The notes under the pieces: generated by a model
Seen by the model: only the letters and a program-made list of their open reading frames with translations
The model's database searches: none
Told to the model about the DNA's origin: nothing
DNA from: Vicinamibacteria bacterium
GTDB taxonomy: Bacteria; Acidobacteriota; Vicinamibacteria; Vicinamibacterales; UBA8438
Length of the DNA stretch: 34,385 bases
Assembly: GCA_022820675.1 (NCBI GenBank)
Contig: JAJEFC010000108.1
Coordinates: 1-34,385 of the forward strand
Direction: 5' to 3'
Translations under genes and position numbers: made by a program
Shown: one piece after another, positions 22,414 through 31,273 of the stretch
Numbering within the stretch: the first letter of the stretch is position 1
How the letters are laid out: each line of letters begins with the position of its first letter

Positions 22414-25137
22414 CTAACGGTCCTTGATGCCGAGGACGAAGGTCAGCACGACGCCGATGACGACGAGGTAGACCCCGACGTCGAACATCACCGGCGTGCC
22501 GATCTTCAGACCCGCGAGGGTGCCCCATTGGCCGGTCAGGAACGGCGCGCCGTCCCGCAGCGATCCGACGAAGCCCGATGCGATCGCGACGGCGAGACCG
22601 GCGGCGCCGACCACGCGGGGGTCCGCGCGCAGTATCCCGCGGGCCGCCCGCGGGCCGAAGACGAACGCGTACAGGCTGAACGCGATCGACGCGACGAGCC
22701 CGCCGACGAAGCCGCCGCCGGGGTGCTCGTGGCCCCGCAGCAGCAGGAACAGGGAGACGACGAGAATCAGGGGGACCAGCCGGAGAGTGGTCTCCCGCAG
22801 GATCACGGTGTTCATGATGCCGCCGTGCCACGCCCCGACGAGCGCTGCCGCTTCCCCCGCGCCCGGAGGCGGGGCGCCCTCCCGCCGCCGGGGTCCCGGC
22901 ATCAGAAGGGCGAAGACCGCCGCGCCCGCGATCGCGAGCACCGTGATCTCCCCCATGGTGTCGAGCGCACGGAAATCGACCAGTATCACGTTGACGATGT
23001 TCCTGCCCTGACCGCCCGGCACCGCGGTACGCTCGAAGTACTCTCTGAGATCCGGCTGGGGAGGGGACTCGGTGACGGCGAGCAGGACCACGGTGACGCC
23101 GACCCAGACGGTGACGGCGACGATGGCGTTGCGCAATCGCGCGGGTCTCGATGGCGAGATCTCGTTTCTGAAGTCCGGGAGCTTCAGCAGCACGATGGCG
23201 ACGATCACCGTGACGAGCGTCTCGACGATCAACTGCGTCATCGCGACGTCCGGGGCCCCGAAGGAGAGGAAGATCAGCGCCGTGGCGACCCCCACCACGC
23301 CGAGTGCGGTAATGCCGAGCAGACGGGACCTGGAGCGGATGATCACGACCGACGCCGCGGCGACCAGGGCGGCGAGCGACCAGTCGAGGAACGTGGCTTC
23401 CGCCAGCCGTACCGGTCCGGGGACGACGCCCTTGAGCCAGAGGGTCACGGCCAGGCTCAGCCCGAGCGTGGCGAACACTATCAGCAGATAGTGCCGCTGG
23501 ACGCCCGACTGCAGCCGGCGGGTCTGCCAGGCGGCGACGGCGGCGATGCCGTTCATGGCCGCGTCGTACGCGCGGTCACCGCTCAGCGGAGCCAGCTTCC
23601 TGCAAGCGGCGAGCGCCTGCGCGACCGCTGCCCGCTTCCAGAACCCCAGCACCGCCGCGGCCAGCGTCGCGAGGGTCAGCGCGAGGGCCTCGCCCGTGCT
23701 GTGCCAGGGAGCGAGCCCGGTAACCAGGGCGTCCCCCGTCACGGCCGTCTCCGCGGGCACGAGCAGGTTCATGAACGGGAACGCCGGGGCCAGCCCCCAC
23801 CAGAGGCCGACCGCGCCGAGCACGACGGGCCCGCACCAGAGCGCCCATTGGCCTTCCCGCCCCGGCTTGCGGTAGTCGGGGCGGGGACCGAAGAACGGCC
23901 TGATCGCAAGGACCATCGCGATGGTCGCGACGGGCGCGGCGGCCAAGAACGTCGCCCAAGGCAGCCAGGCGGCGGCGTCGGGGGCGAAGCCGACGGTGTA
24001 CAGGAGCTCCTTGCCGATGAACCCGACCGAGGGCGGCACGCCGGCCATCGAGACGGACGCGGCCACCGCGGCCGCGAACGTGACGGGCATGGCCCTCCCG
24101 AGGCCCCCGAGCCGCGTGAGGTCGCGGGTGCCGGTGGCCTTCTCGATGGTCCCGGCCACCATGAACAGGGCCGCCTTGTAGAGGGCGTGCGCGACCAGGA
24201 ACGCGAGGGCGGCCAGGACGCCCCGCGACAGCCCGCCCTGCCCCGCGACGGGCGGCAATCCGAGGAACATGACGCAAACGCCGAGGGCCATGACCGTGGT
24301 GTAGGCCAGCACCTGCTTCAGGTCCGACTTGCCCAGCGCCACGAACGCCGAGTACACCGCCGTCACCGCGCCCACGGCGGTCAGCGTCTCCATCCAGAGC
24401 CCGGTCCCGCCCAGGATCGGCGTCAGGCGGGCCAGCAGGAACACGCCGGCCTTGACCATCGTCGCCGAGTGCAGGTAGGCCGAGACCGGGGTCGGGGCCG
24501 CCATCGCGTTCGGCAGCCAGAAGTGGAACGGGAACTGCGCCGACTTGGTGAAGGCCCCGAGCAGAACCAGAACGACGACCGCCGTGTAGTGCGGGTGGGC
24601 CGCGAAGCTCTCGGGGTCGGCCAGCATCTCCCGCAGGCTGAACGTGCCGGCGGCCTGGCCCAGGACGACGAAGCCGGCCAGCATCGCCAGGGCGCCGGCG
24701 CCGGTCACGAGCAGCCCCTGAAGGGCGGAGCGCCTGGCCGTGGGGTCCTCGTGCGAGTAGCCGATGAGCAGGAACGAGGTGATCGTGGTGAGCTCCCAGA
24801 AGACGAACAGCGCGACGAGGTTGTCGGCCAGCACGAGGCCGAGCATCGCCAGCATGAAGCTGACGAGAAAGAGCGTGAACCGGCCGCGTTGCGGATACCC
24901 CTTCATGTACTCGCCGGCGAAGAGGAAGATGAACGCGCCGATCCCCGTGATCAGCAGGGCGAACAGCAGACTCAGGCCGTCGACCACGAGGTCGAGGTCG
25001 ATGCCCAGTTGCGGCAGCCACGCCAGCTCCCAGACGAGGACCTCGCCGCCGGCGACGGCCGGAATCATCGTGCAGAACCACACGAAGAGCCCGACGGGCA
25101 GGGCCGGCGCCAGACGCGCGTACGGCGGGTTGGTCAC
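22414..25137 (-). CDS. mnhA: Fused Mrp/Mnh antiporter subunits A and B
   Basis: A 907-residue protein joining MrpA with MrpB. The A part is NuoL-like: LVALFVFWELTTITSFLLIG, GAFTKSAQFPFHFWLPNAM, SAYLHSATMVKAGVFLLA, KQVLAYTTVMALG and AHALYKAALFMVAGTIEK, then a C-terminal domain (SFGAPDVAMTQLIVETLV). The B part begins at about residue 775 (MNTVILRETTLRLVPLILV, LRGHEHPGGGFVGGLVASIA). Such A-B fusions define group-2 Mrp operons known from Sinorhizobium and Pseudomonas, which exchange Na+ or K+ for H+ and support pH and salt tolerance. I choose GTG 25137, with GGAGA just upstream, over GTG 25164, which adds nine residues. Confidence 0.92.
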   Translation of the reverse strand: MTNPPYARLAPALPVGLFVWFCTMIPAVAGGEVLVWELAWLPQLGIDLDLVVDGLSLLFALLITGIGAFIFLFAGEYMKGYPQRGRFTLFLVSFMLAMLGLVLADNLVALFVFWELTTITSFLLIGYSHEDPTARRSALQGLLVTGAGALAMLAGFVVLGQAAGTFSLREMLADPESFAAHPHYTAVVVLVLLGAFTKSAQFPFHFWLPNAMAAPTPVSAYLHSATMVKAGVFLLARLTPILGGTGLWMETLTAVGAVTAVYSAFVALGKSDLKQVLAYTTVMALGVCVMFLGLPPVAGQGGLSRGVLAALAFLVAHALYKAALFMVAGTIEKATGTRDLTRLGGLGRAMPVTFAAAVAASVSMAGVPPSVGFIGKELLYTVGFAPDAAAWLPWATFLAAAPVATIAMVLAIRPFFGPRPDYRKPGREGQWALWCGPVVLGAVGLWWGLAPAFPFMNLLVPAETAVTGDALVTGLAPWHSTGEALALTLATLAAAVLGFWKRAAVAQALAACRKLAPLSGDRAYDAAMNGIAAVAAWQTRRLQSGVQRHYLLIVFATLGLSLAVTLWLKGVVPGPVRLAEATFLDWSLAALVAAASVVIIRSRSRLLGITALGVVGVATALIFLSFGAPDVAMTQLIVETLVTVIVAIVLLKLPDFRNEISPSRPARLRNAIVAVTVWVGVTVVLLAVTESPPQPDLREYFERTAVPGGQGRNIVNVILVDFRALDTMGEITVLAIAGAAVFALLMPGPRRREGAPPPGAGEAAALVGAWHGGIMNTVILRETTLRLVPLILVVSLFLLLRGHEHPGGGFVGGLVASIAFSLYAFVFGPRAARGILRADPRVVGAAGLAVAIASGFVGSLRDGAPFLTGQWGTLAGLKIGTPVMFDVGVYLVVIGVVLTFVLGIKDR

Positions 25138-25737
25138 ACTCGATTCTCCGGGCGGCCGTCTCACCGGCCGCTACCTGTTCTCAGGATGGCTGGGGGCGCC
25201 GCAACTGTCGGTATCCGGCGGGAGGTCGTGGTCCGTCGCCGCCACGCTTCGATGATACTTCAGCCGGCGGCGGCCTGTTCCCCTGGTGTCGCCCCCGGGT
25301 CACGGCCGTGGATCCTGGCACGGCCTTCGCATCAGCCTGGACGGGTGGCGGGACGGCGGCAAGCCGGGCCGGGCCACCGGGCCCCGGCGGCCTGTTCCCG
25401 GGCGGCGGGTCGGGCAAGGGGGTCCGAAGGGCCGATGCGCGCCCGGATCGACGCGCTACGCGACCCGGTGCTGGACGTCCTCGCCGGCGCGGCCCGAGGT
25501 CCGGCGCGAGCCCGAGGGCCGACGCGTGCTCGCCGTGTTCCCCGGCCCCTGCCGGGGCAACCCGCTGAACAGCTCGAAGAACAGTGCGACGGCTCGATCC
25601 GGCGTCTTGACCCTCCTTCGCCCTGCTCCCGGTTGAGCTGGCCGAATCTTGAACCGCCAGCGTGAGACCGTCGATAATCGGGCCGCGGTCCCGGCCGCAT
25701 CGATGGCGGACTGGCCGATCGACGGGAGCAGTCGTTC
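25138..25737. other. Intergenic region between divergent mrpA and the OLD-like gene
   Basis: A 600-bp region that should hold promoters for both divergent genes. It contains copy B of the dispersed repeat (25213-25265) and an 18-nt sequence at 25454-25471 also found at 16185-16202. The rest is GC-rich with open but patternless frames. A GGGAG ribosome site precedes ATG 25738. I found no RNA gene or convincing promoter boxes. Confidence 0.45.
25213..25265. repeat. Dispersed repeat, copy B (37-bp core 25229-25265)
   Basis: The core is the second copy of the element at 15945-15981, with one mismatch. It lies 92 nt upstream of the leftward Mrp A-B start, again upstream of a leftward gene and in the same orientation. 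A weaker match extends leftward to TCCGG near 25215. Confidence 0.75.
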
Positions 25738-27291
25738 ATGATCGAGAGGCGCCTCAGGGATCTCTGGCAGCGGTTGCAGGGCAAGAAGCCTCACCTGCCC
25801 CATTTCCTGGCCGAGATCCACCTGGAGGGCATTCGCGGCATCGACGACGTCCGGGTGGTGTTCGACTATCCCGTGAGCGTCATCGCGGGGGGCAACGCCA
25901 GCGGCAAGTCGACGGTGCTCTTCGCGGCCGCGTGCGCCTACAAGGTGCCGGGCGCGGGCGTGAAGGACTTCGTGCCCTCGACGCTCTTTCCCGACTACCG
26001 CCCCCGGCTCCCGGGCCGCGAGGACGAGAGGCGCGAGGTCGTGATCGAGTTCGACTACTCGACGCCGGACGGCCGGCGTTCCATGCGCTGGCGGCGCTCC
26101 CCGAAGGGCTGGAACCGCAGCTTCCTCGGCCGCAAGAAGGCCACGCAACCGGAGCGGCCGGTCTACCTCAGGACGCTCGCCAACCTGAGCAATCCGTCCG
26201 AGGTGCGCGGCGTGCTCAGCATGTCGCGCCTCACCTCGACGCCCCGGGAGACCCCCCTGACGGCCTCGCAGATCGAGTTCGCCCAGCAGATGCTCCCCTT
26301 CCGCTATGCCGAGGTGGTCCGCCTGTCCAGCGGCAGCAAGAACCTGCTCTTCGCCGCCCAGAAGGCCGGCGCGGCGTACTCCGAGCTGCACATGGCCGCC
26401 GGCGAACGGGCGATCCTGCGCCTCTCGCGGGAGATCGCCCAGCTCGAAGGCGCCCTCGTGCTGATCGACGAAGTGGAGGCCGGGCTGCACCCCTGGGTGC
26501 AGCAGCTCCTCATGCTGCAGCTCCAGCAGCTCGCGCTCCGCAACGACCTGCAGGTGGTCGTCACGACGCACAGCCCCGTGGTCCTCGACGCGGTGCCGGC
26601 GCACGGGCGCATCTTCCTCGAACGCGACGACGCCGGTCGGGTCACGGTGCTCCCGCCTTATCGCGACATCGTGCAGAACGCGCTGTACGGGCGTTCCGGC
26701 GACGCCCTGAACCTGCTGTGCGAGGACGCGCCGGCGGAAGGCATCCTGCATGGCGTGTTCGACGTGCTCCTGCCCCGGGAGCGGATCAGGAGAGAGTCCG
26801 TCCGCATCGGACGCGACACCGGCGCCGACGAGTTCCCGATGCACGCGGCCGCGTTCAGGAAGTTCGGCCAGATCCGGAACTTCGTCTTCGTGCTCGACGG
26901 CGACAAGCGGGGCAGCGATCTGGCGGAACGGATACGCGAGCGAGCGGGAAGCGACGTCCCGGTCTTGTTTCTTCCAGGCGACGAAGCGCCGGAAATCTGG
27001 ATCTGGAACGCCCTGCGGCGTAACCCGGACCGCCACGCGGTCGACCTCGGCATCGACACCGCCGAGCTAGTCGAGCGGATGAACCGGCTGGACTCCGTCT
27101 ACGATACCGCGTCCGACCGGCCCGGCGAGATCGCCAAGACGAAGCTCCACGACCTCACCGAACCCCTCGGCTGGGCCCCGCCCGACGTCGGCCGTGCGGT
27201 CGCCCGACTGGAGGCCGGCCGCAGGGAGAGCGACATCCAGCCCCTGCTGGATGGCCTGCGGGACGCTGTGCTGGACTGGCGCGGAGAGTGA
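25738..27291 (+). CDS. OLD-like ABC-type ATPase with TOPRIM nuclease domain
   Basis: A 517-residue protein of the overcoming-lysogenisation-defect (OLD) type. The N-terminal ATPase has Walker A GGNASGKST at residues 51-59, an ABC-signature-like AAGERAILRLS, Walker B ALVLIDEVEAGLHP with D244 and E245, and the switch His H278 in TTHSPVVLD. The C-terminal part carries a TOPRIM-type pattern: E329 in LLCEDAPAEGIL and the D-x-D pair D387/D389 in VFVLDGDKRG. OLD proteins are DNA nucleases, several of which act in phage defence (for example P2 Old, and GajA of Gabija). No UvrD-like GajB partner is present. It converges, with a 30-bp gap, on a methyltransferase and nuclease-candidate pair, which suggests a defence locus. 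Confidence 0.8.
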   Translation: MIERRLRDLWQRLQGKKPHLPHFLAEIHLEGIRGIDDVRVVFDYPVSVIAGGNASGKSTVLFAAACAYKVPGAGVKDFVPSTLFPDYRPRLPGREDERREVVIEFDYSTPDGRRSMRWRRSPKGWNRSFLGRKKATQPERPVYLRTLANLSNPSEVRGVLSMSRLTSTPRETPLTASQIEFAQQMLPFRYAEVVRLSSGSKNLLFAAQKAGAAYSELHMAAGERAILRLSREIAQLEGALVLIDEVEAGLHPWVQQLLMLQLQQLALRNDLQVVVTTHSPVVLDAVPAHGRIFLERDDAGRVTVLPPYRDIVQNALYGRSGDALNLLCEDAPAEGILHGVFDVLLPRERIRRESVRIGRDTGADEFPMHAAAFRKFGQIRNFVFVLDGDKRGSDLAERIRERAGSDVPVLFLPGDEAPEIWIWNALRRNPDRHAVDLGIDTAELVERMNRLDSVYDTASDRPGEIAKTKLHDLTEPLGWAPPDVGRAVARLEAGRRESDIQPLLDGLRDAVLDWRGE

Positions 27292-27321
27292 TATAGGCAT
27301 ATGGACCAACGTGCGCTGCCA

Positions 27322-28359
27322 TCATCTTGGGAAGAGTACACCTGCTTCGGGAACGCTGCTCGTCGCCTCACTCACGTCGATGGGCAATGAAGCGTCGTCT
27401 ATTTCGACGACCTCGCCAGCGTCGAGTCGCGCGATCGTCTGCCGCACGTCGTCGTCGCTCCACCGGCCCATGAAGCGGACCGCTGACAGCACGGCGTACT
27501 CGCGGTCGAGCTCCATGCTGAGCCAACGGCGACCGAGCAGCTCCGCGGCCTGGCCGGTGGTATTCGACCCGGAGAAGATATCCACGACGACGTCTCCGGG
27601 ATCGGTGAGGAACTTGATGAAGAACTGTGGCAGCGCACTGGGGAACCTTGCAGGATGGCTGTTTCGACCCAGCATCTTGCACAACCGCAGATAGGCTGAG
27701 TTGCTCTCGGTGTTCGGGATCTGCAGGAGGTTCGACGGGATCGCGCCACCGTTCTCCTTGCCGAAGGTCTTGGCGATGTCGTGTCCGGAGGGACGCTCCT
27801 TGGGCCGGTAGAATCTCTCCGGGTCCTTGAGCAGCATTTTCATCCGCTGGGAGTAGGGTGCCAGGACCCGGGTGACGTCCGCCTTCGGTTCGGCGCAGCG
27901 GGAAAACCACCAGATTGTATTCACGGCGTCCTTCGCACGGATTTTCCGTTTGTTGACCCACTCGATCGGCGATGGCAGCTTCGCGGGGTTGAACCAGAAG
28001 AACTCTTCCGCCAATTCGTAGCCGAGGCGATCACAGAAATCGAGGAGAACGCGGTAATTGTACAGCGATCGCACGGGCTTGCCTCGTTGGTAGGCCCCAC
28101 CGAGGTCGAGCACGAAACTGCCGCTGTCCTTCAGCACCCGGTACGCAGATTCTCCAAACCGGCCCAGCCATTCGACGTACTGGTCCTGCTCCGCGTTGCC
28201 GTAGGTCTTCTTTCGGAGCAGCGCAAACGGCGGGCTGGTCAGAATCAGGTCCGCTGACTGATCCGGCAGACGCGCAAGCAACTCCGCGCTGTCGCCACAC
28301 AACTGGAGACCGCGTGGCGTCCGGTAGACGTGATTGTGGCGCGGAAAATCAGTCGTCAT
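27322..28359 (-). CDS. PvuII-type N4-cytosine DNA methyltransferase
   Basis: A 345-residue beta-class DNA methyltransferase. Motif IV is TSPPFALLRKKTYGN and motif I (SAM binding) comes later as VVVDIFSGSNTTGQAAELLG, the order expected for this class. From memory the sequence closely follows M.PvuII throughout: YVEWLGRF, FVLDLGGAYQRGKPVRS, FFWFNPAKLPSPIEWVNKRK, VLAPYSQRMK, RPSGHDIAKTFGKENGG, and PARFPSALPQFFIKFLT. M.PvuII makes N4-methylcytosine in CAGCTG, so that site is the first guess. ATG 28359 lies within the end of the upstream nuclease candidate (11-nt overlap). The frame looks intact; no C-protein regulator gene was found. Confidence 0.9.
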   Translation of the reverse strand: MTTDFPRHNHVYRTPRGLQLCGDSAELLARLPDQSADLILTSPPFALLRKKTYGNAEQDQYVEWLGRFGESAYRVLKDSGSFVLDLGGAYQRGKPVRSLYNYRVLLDFCDRLGYELAEEFFWFNPAKLPSPIEWVNKRKIRAKDAVNTIWWFSRCAEPKADVTRVLAPYSQRMKMLLKDPERFYRPKERPSGHDIAKTFGKENGGAIPSNLLQIPNTESNSAYLRLCKMLGRNSHPARFPSALPQFFIKFLTDPGDVVVDIFSGSNTTGQAAELLGRRWLSMELDREYAVLSAVRFMGRWSDDDVRQTIARLDAGEVVEIDDASLPIDVSEATSSVPEAGVLFPR

Positions 28360-29439
28360 GGGCGTCCGCATCAGGGAGATCCGCATGGGGCCGCAGTTCC
28401 CAGCGCCGCGCAACCCAGCTCTCGACGAAGGACCACAGCAGCGTGATCAGCGTGATCGCGTAGTGAAGCTCTGGGCTTGCCAAGTACGGCGTGAACAAGC
28501 CCTCCGCTGCAAGATCGCAGACGGCGACGAGGTGCGCGGCAGCCTCCAGGCGAATGTAGACATCCTCTTCTCGATCGCTCTCAAGACTAGCAATCGGCGT
28601 GCCAAGGGAGGCGTCCCCGCGAAGTCTCGCCAACTTGACGCCGGTGAAACGTTGGGTCCGTTCACGGGACGCCAGAAGCTGCGGAAGGTGGCCGTCCGGC
28701 AACGTGCCTGCGCAATGCAGGTCATGGTCGGTCTCGGGCCTGACTCGGGATGCGATGATCTGATTGTGCGCGACCTCTTCGCCCTGTCCGACGACGATGC
28801 TCAGCGTCGTCGGAACTGTCTGGGTGTGACGGCGCCCGTCGCCGGAGCGCGCGATCGTGATCCGCTGACCCTGAACGGCTTCTACCACGCCGTCTCGGCG
28901 GGAGAAGCGCGCCTTCCAGGCAACGCTGGTTTCCGATCCCTCGGTAACGCCCTTGGTCGCCGAGCCGTCCCGGGGCACGGCGCGGAACCGCGAGACGCGC
29001 ACGTAGTTCACCTTGCCCTCGGGTTGCCATCGGATCCAGTTTCGTTCGTGCCAATAGGAGATCGGCTCGCTGAGGCGGCCGGCGCTCCACTGCTTCTCTT
29101 CACTTGGCTTGCAGACCGGAAAGGCGATCACGTCGGCATCCACCATGCCGAAGTCCCAAGCGCGCTCCAGGGTCGCGGGGCTGTCGGACATCGACAACTC
29201 AGGCTTGGTCTTCGCACGGCTCTCGACGCGCAGGCCGCAGCGCACGCAAACGAGGTCGGGAATGCGGACGCGCTTGCGCTTCACGTCCTTCCAGAGCTCG
29301 TGTCCATCGCACCGCGTTCGAGCTCCGCGATCCGATGGCCGTGGCGATCGAGGTCCTGCGCCACTCGCCGGCTGCCCACCGCGCCAAGGGCGATCTTCCG
29401 AAAGAAGCTGGAATCTGGCTTGAGTGCGAGACGCGGCAT
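28349..29439 (-). pseudogene. Frameshifted restriction-endonuclease candidate
   Basis: The body of the protein (GTG 29284 to 28349) has 311 residues with a likely metal or DNA-binding region PDLVCVRCGLRVESRAKTKP, then WDFGMVDADVIAFPVC and SYWHERNWIRW. Upstream, a second frame starting at ATG 29439 reads FFRKIALGAVGSRRVAQDL and RHGHRIAELERGAMDT and stops at 29281-29283. In the body frame, the codons before GTG 29284 continue as HELWKDVKRKRVRIPDL, so the two pieces join naturally if one base is added near 29300. The gene is thus broken by a one-base deletion, giving about 363 residues when repaired. Its position overlapping the methyltransferase argues for a restriction enzyme; I cannot name the fold with certainty. 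Confidence 0.65.
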
Positions 29440-29478
29440 GCAGTCTGCCCCAGCTTCAGTTGCGGTACGGACGGCGTG

Positions 29479-31248
29479 TCAAGGCAAGGCGAACACGAAC
29501 AGGTTGTTGTTGGCGCTCGGGCGCAGCTCAGGCGTCAGCTCGAGGAAGCGGCCGGAGCCGGTGCTGACGGCCACGTACTGCCGGCCGTCGACCGCGTAGG
29601 TGACGGGGAAGCCCGACACCGGGGAGCCGAGGTTGATCTCCCAGAGGATCTCCCCGGTCTCGTCGTCGAACGCGCGGAAGCGGCCGTTGACGTCGCCGCC
29701 GAAGACGAGCCCGCCGCCGGTGGCGGCGAGGGACATCGTGGCGGCGCGCTGCTGGTAGTTCCAGACCACCTCGCCGGTCTCGGCCGAGATGGCCTGCACG
29801 CTGCCCACGTCGTCGTAGCCGGGGGCCAGCTCGGGGCGCCACGCGATGGCGTAGAGCAGGCGCGCCTCGTCCTGCTCGTCGGGGGCGGCCATCGCCATCA
29901 TGCGCGAGCAGACGTTGCGCAGGGGCATGTACATGGTGTTGGTGCGCGGCGAGTACGCGCCCGCCTCCCAGTCCTTGCCGCCGCTCGCGTGGGGGCAGGC
30001 GAGCACCTGCTGGCCGGCGGCGGTGAAGATGAGCTCCGCGTTCTCGGTCACCGCGCCGGTCGCGCCGTCGATGCCGCTGACCACGTTCTGGACGATGGTC
30101 GGGGTGGCCCACAGGAACTCGCCGGTCTCGCGGTCGAGGGTGTAGACGATGCCCGTCTTGCCGGGGATGCCGGTGACGACGCGCCGCTCCTCGCCGGGCT
30201 GGAGGCGCGGGTTGATCCACGCCACCGCGGACTCGTCGGGCCGCACCGCGGTGTCGACGAGCAGCCGCTCGAAGGGGTGGTCGAGGTCCCAGTGGTCGTT
30301 CATGTGCTGGTAGTACCAGACGATCTCGCCGGTGTCGCCGTCGAGGGCCAGCGTCGAGTTGTGGTACAGGTGCGTCAGGTCGGTGCCGCCGAGCAGGAAC
30401 TTCGGCGCCGGCGACGTCACCGACGTGCCGACGTAGACGAGGTTCAGCTCGGGGTCGACGCTCGGCACCATCCACGAGCCGACGTGCCGGCGCTCCTCGA
30501 ACGGCACGTCGCCCCACGTCTCGTCGCCCGGCTCGCCGGGGGCGGGGATGAGCCGCCGCCGCCACAGCTCCTCGCCGGTGGCGGCGTCGTGGGCGGTGAT
30601 GACGCAGCCGTCGGGGCCGCCGCGCGGGTCGCAGCTCCGGCCGGAGTACACCTTGCCGGCGGCGACGATCGGCCCCGAGGTCTGGTTGGCGGGGTTCACG
30701 CGGTAGTCGAGGATCTCGGTGTCCCACACCACCTCGCCGGTCTCCGCATGGAGGGCGACGATGTGGTCGTCCATGGTGGTGTCGAAGATCAGCTCGCCGT
30801 GGATGGCGACGTTGCGGTTGGTCTCGATGAGGGTGCCGATCATGTACTCGGCGAGGTCGTCGGGCCGGTCGCGGCGGTACTCCCAGACGAGGTCGCCGGT
30901 CACCGCGTCGATGGCCTGGATGACGTCCTGCGGGTTCGGCATGAACATCACCCCGTTGCGGACGAGCGGCGTCCCCTGCTGGCGTCCCGGCGTCATCGCG
31001 CGCGACCACACCATGCGGAGGTCGCCGACGTTGCCGCGGTCGATCTGGTCGAGGGGGCTGTAGCCCCAGCCGTCCAGCGTCCGCCGCCACATCAGCCACT
31101 CGTCGGGGCTCGGGTTCTCGAGCTCGGCGTCGGTGACGGGGCGGATGCGGTCGTCCTGCGCCACGACGGGGGCTGCGGCCGCGACCACGCCGGCGACGAC
31201 GACGGCGCCCACGACGAACCGAAACGAAGACCAACCGGATGCGAGCAT
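29479..31248 (-). CDS. PQQ-dependent dehydrogenase, periplasmic
   Basis: A 589-residue quinoprotein with a signal peptide (FRFVVGAVVVAGVVAAAAP ending VVAQ). Repeated propeller-blade motifs of the form A-x-D-x-x-T-G-x-x-x-W recur throughout (AIDAVTGDLVWEY, ALHAETGEVVWD, AHDAATGEELWRR, ALDGDTGEIVWYY, TLDRETGEFLWA, AISAETGEVVWNY, AFDDETGEILWEI), building the eight-bladed fold of alcohol-type PQQ enzymes. The catalytic-Asp region is MNDHWDLDHPFE, with D321 followed at +2 by D323, a pattern linked to lanthanide instead of calcium use. The vicinal Cys pair of methanol dehydrogenase is absent. GGGAGGAG lies 7 nt before ATG 31248. It follows a small secreted-protein gene by 25 bp, probably in one operon. 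Confidence 0.88.
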   Translation of the reverse strand: MLASGWSSFRFVVGAVVVAGVVAAAAPVVAQDDRIRPVTDAELENPSPDEWLMWRRTLDGWGYSPLDQIDRGNVGDLRMVWSRAMTPGRQQGTPLVRNGVMFMPNPQDVIQAIDAVTGDLVWEYRRDRPDDLAEYMIGTLIETNRNVAIHGELIFDTTMDDHIVALHAETGEVVWDTEILDYRVNPANQTSGPIVAAGKVYSGRSCDPRGGPDGCVITAHDAATGEELWRRRLIPAPGEPGDETWGDVPFEERRHVGSWMVPSVDPELNLVYVGTSVTSPAPKFLLGGTDLTHLYHNSTLALDGDTGEIVWYYQHMNDHWDLDHPFERLLVDTAVRPDESAVAWINPRLQPGEERRVVTGIPGKTGIVYTLDRETGEFLWATPTIVQNVVSGIDGATGAVTENAELIFTAAGQQVLACPHASGGKDWEAGAYSPRTNTMYMPLRNVCSRMMAMAAPDEQDEARLLYAIAWRPELAPGYDDVGSVQAISAETGEVVWNYQQRAATMSLAATGGGLVFGGDVNGRFRAFDDETGEILWEINLGSPVSGFPVTYAVDGRQYVAVSTGSGRFLELTPELRPSANNNLFVFALP

Positions 31249-31273
31249 GGTGACTCCTCCCAACACGGGCCGC

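Noticed and set aside
22255..25665. Very long open frame on the + strand opposite the Mrp genes
   Set aside because: It is the antisense shadow of MrpA-B; its translation is Arg/Gly/Asp/Glu-rich without family motifs, as expected when high GC removes stop codons.
25738..27291. Gabija defence system
   Set aside because: The OLD-like ATPase resembles GajA in layout, but no GajB-like UvrD helicase gene is present next to it.
28349..29439. Programmed frameshifting to make the full nuclease candidate
   Set aside because: No slippery heptamer or downstream pseudoknot is evident near 29300; a plain one-base deletion or read error is simpler.
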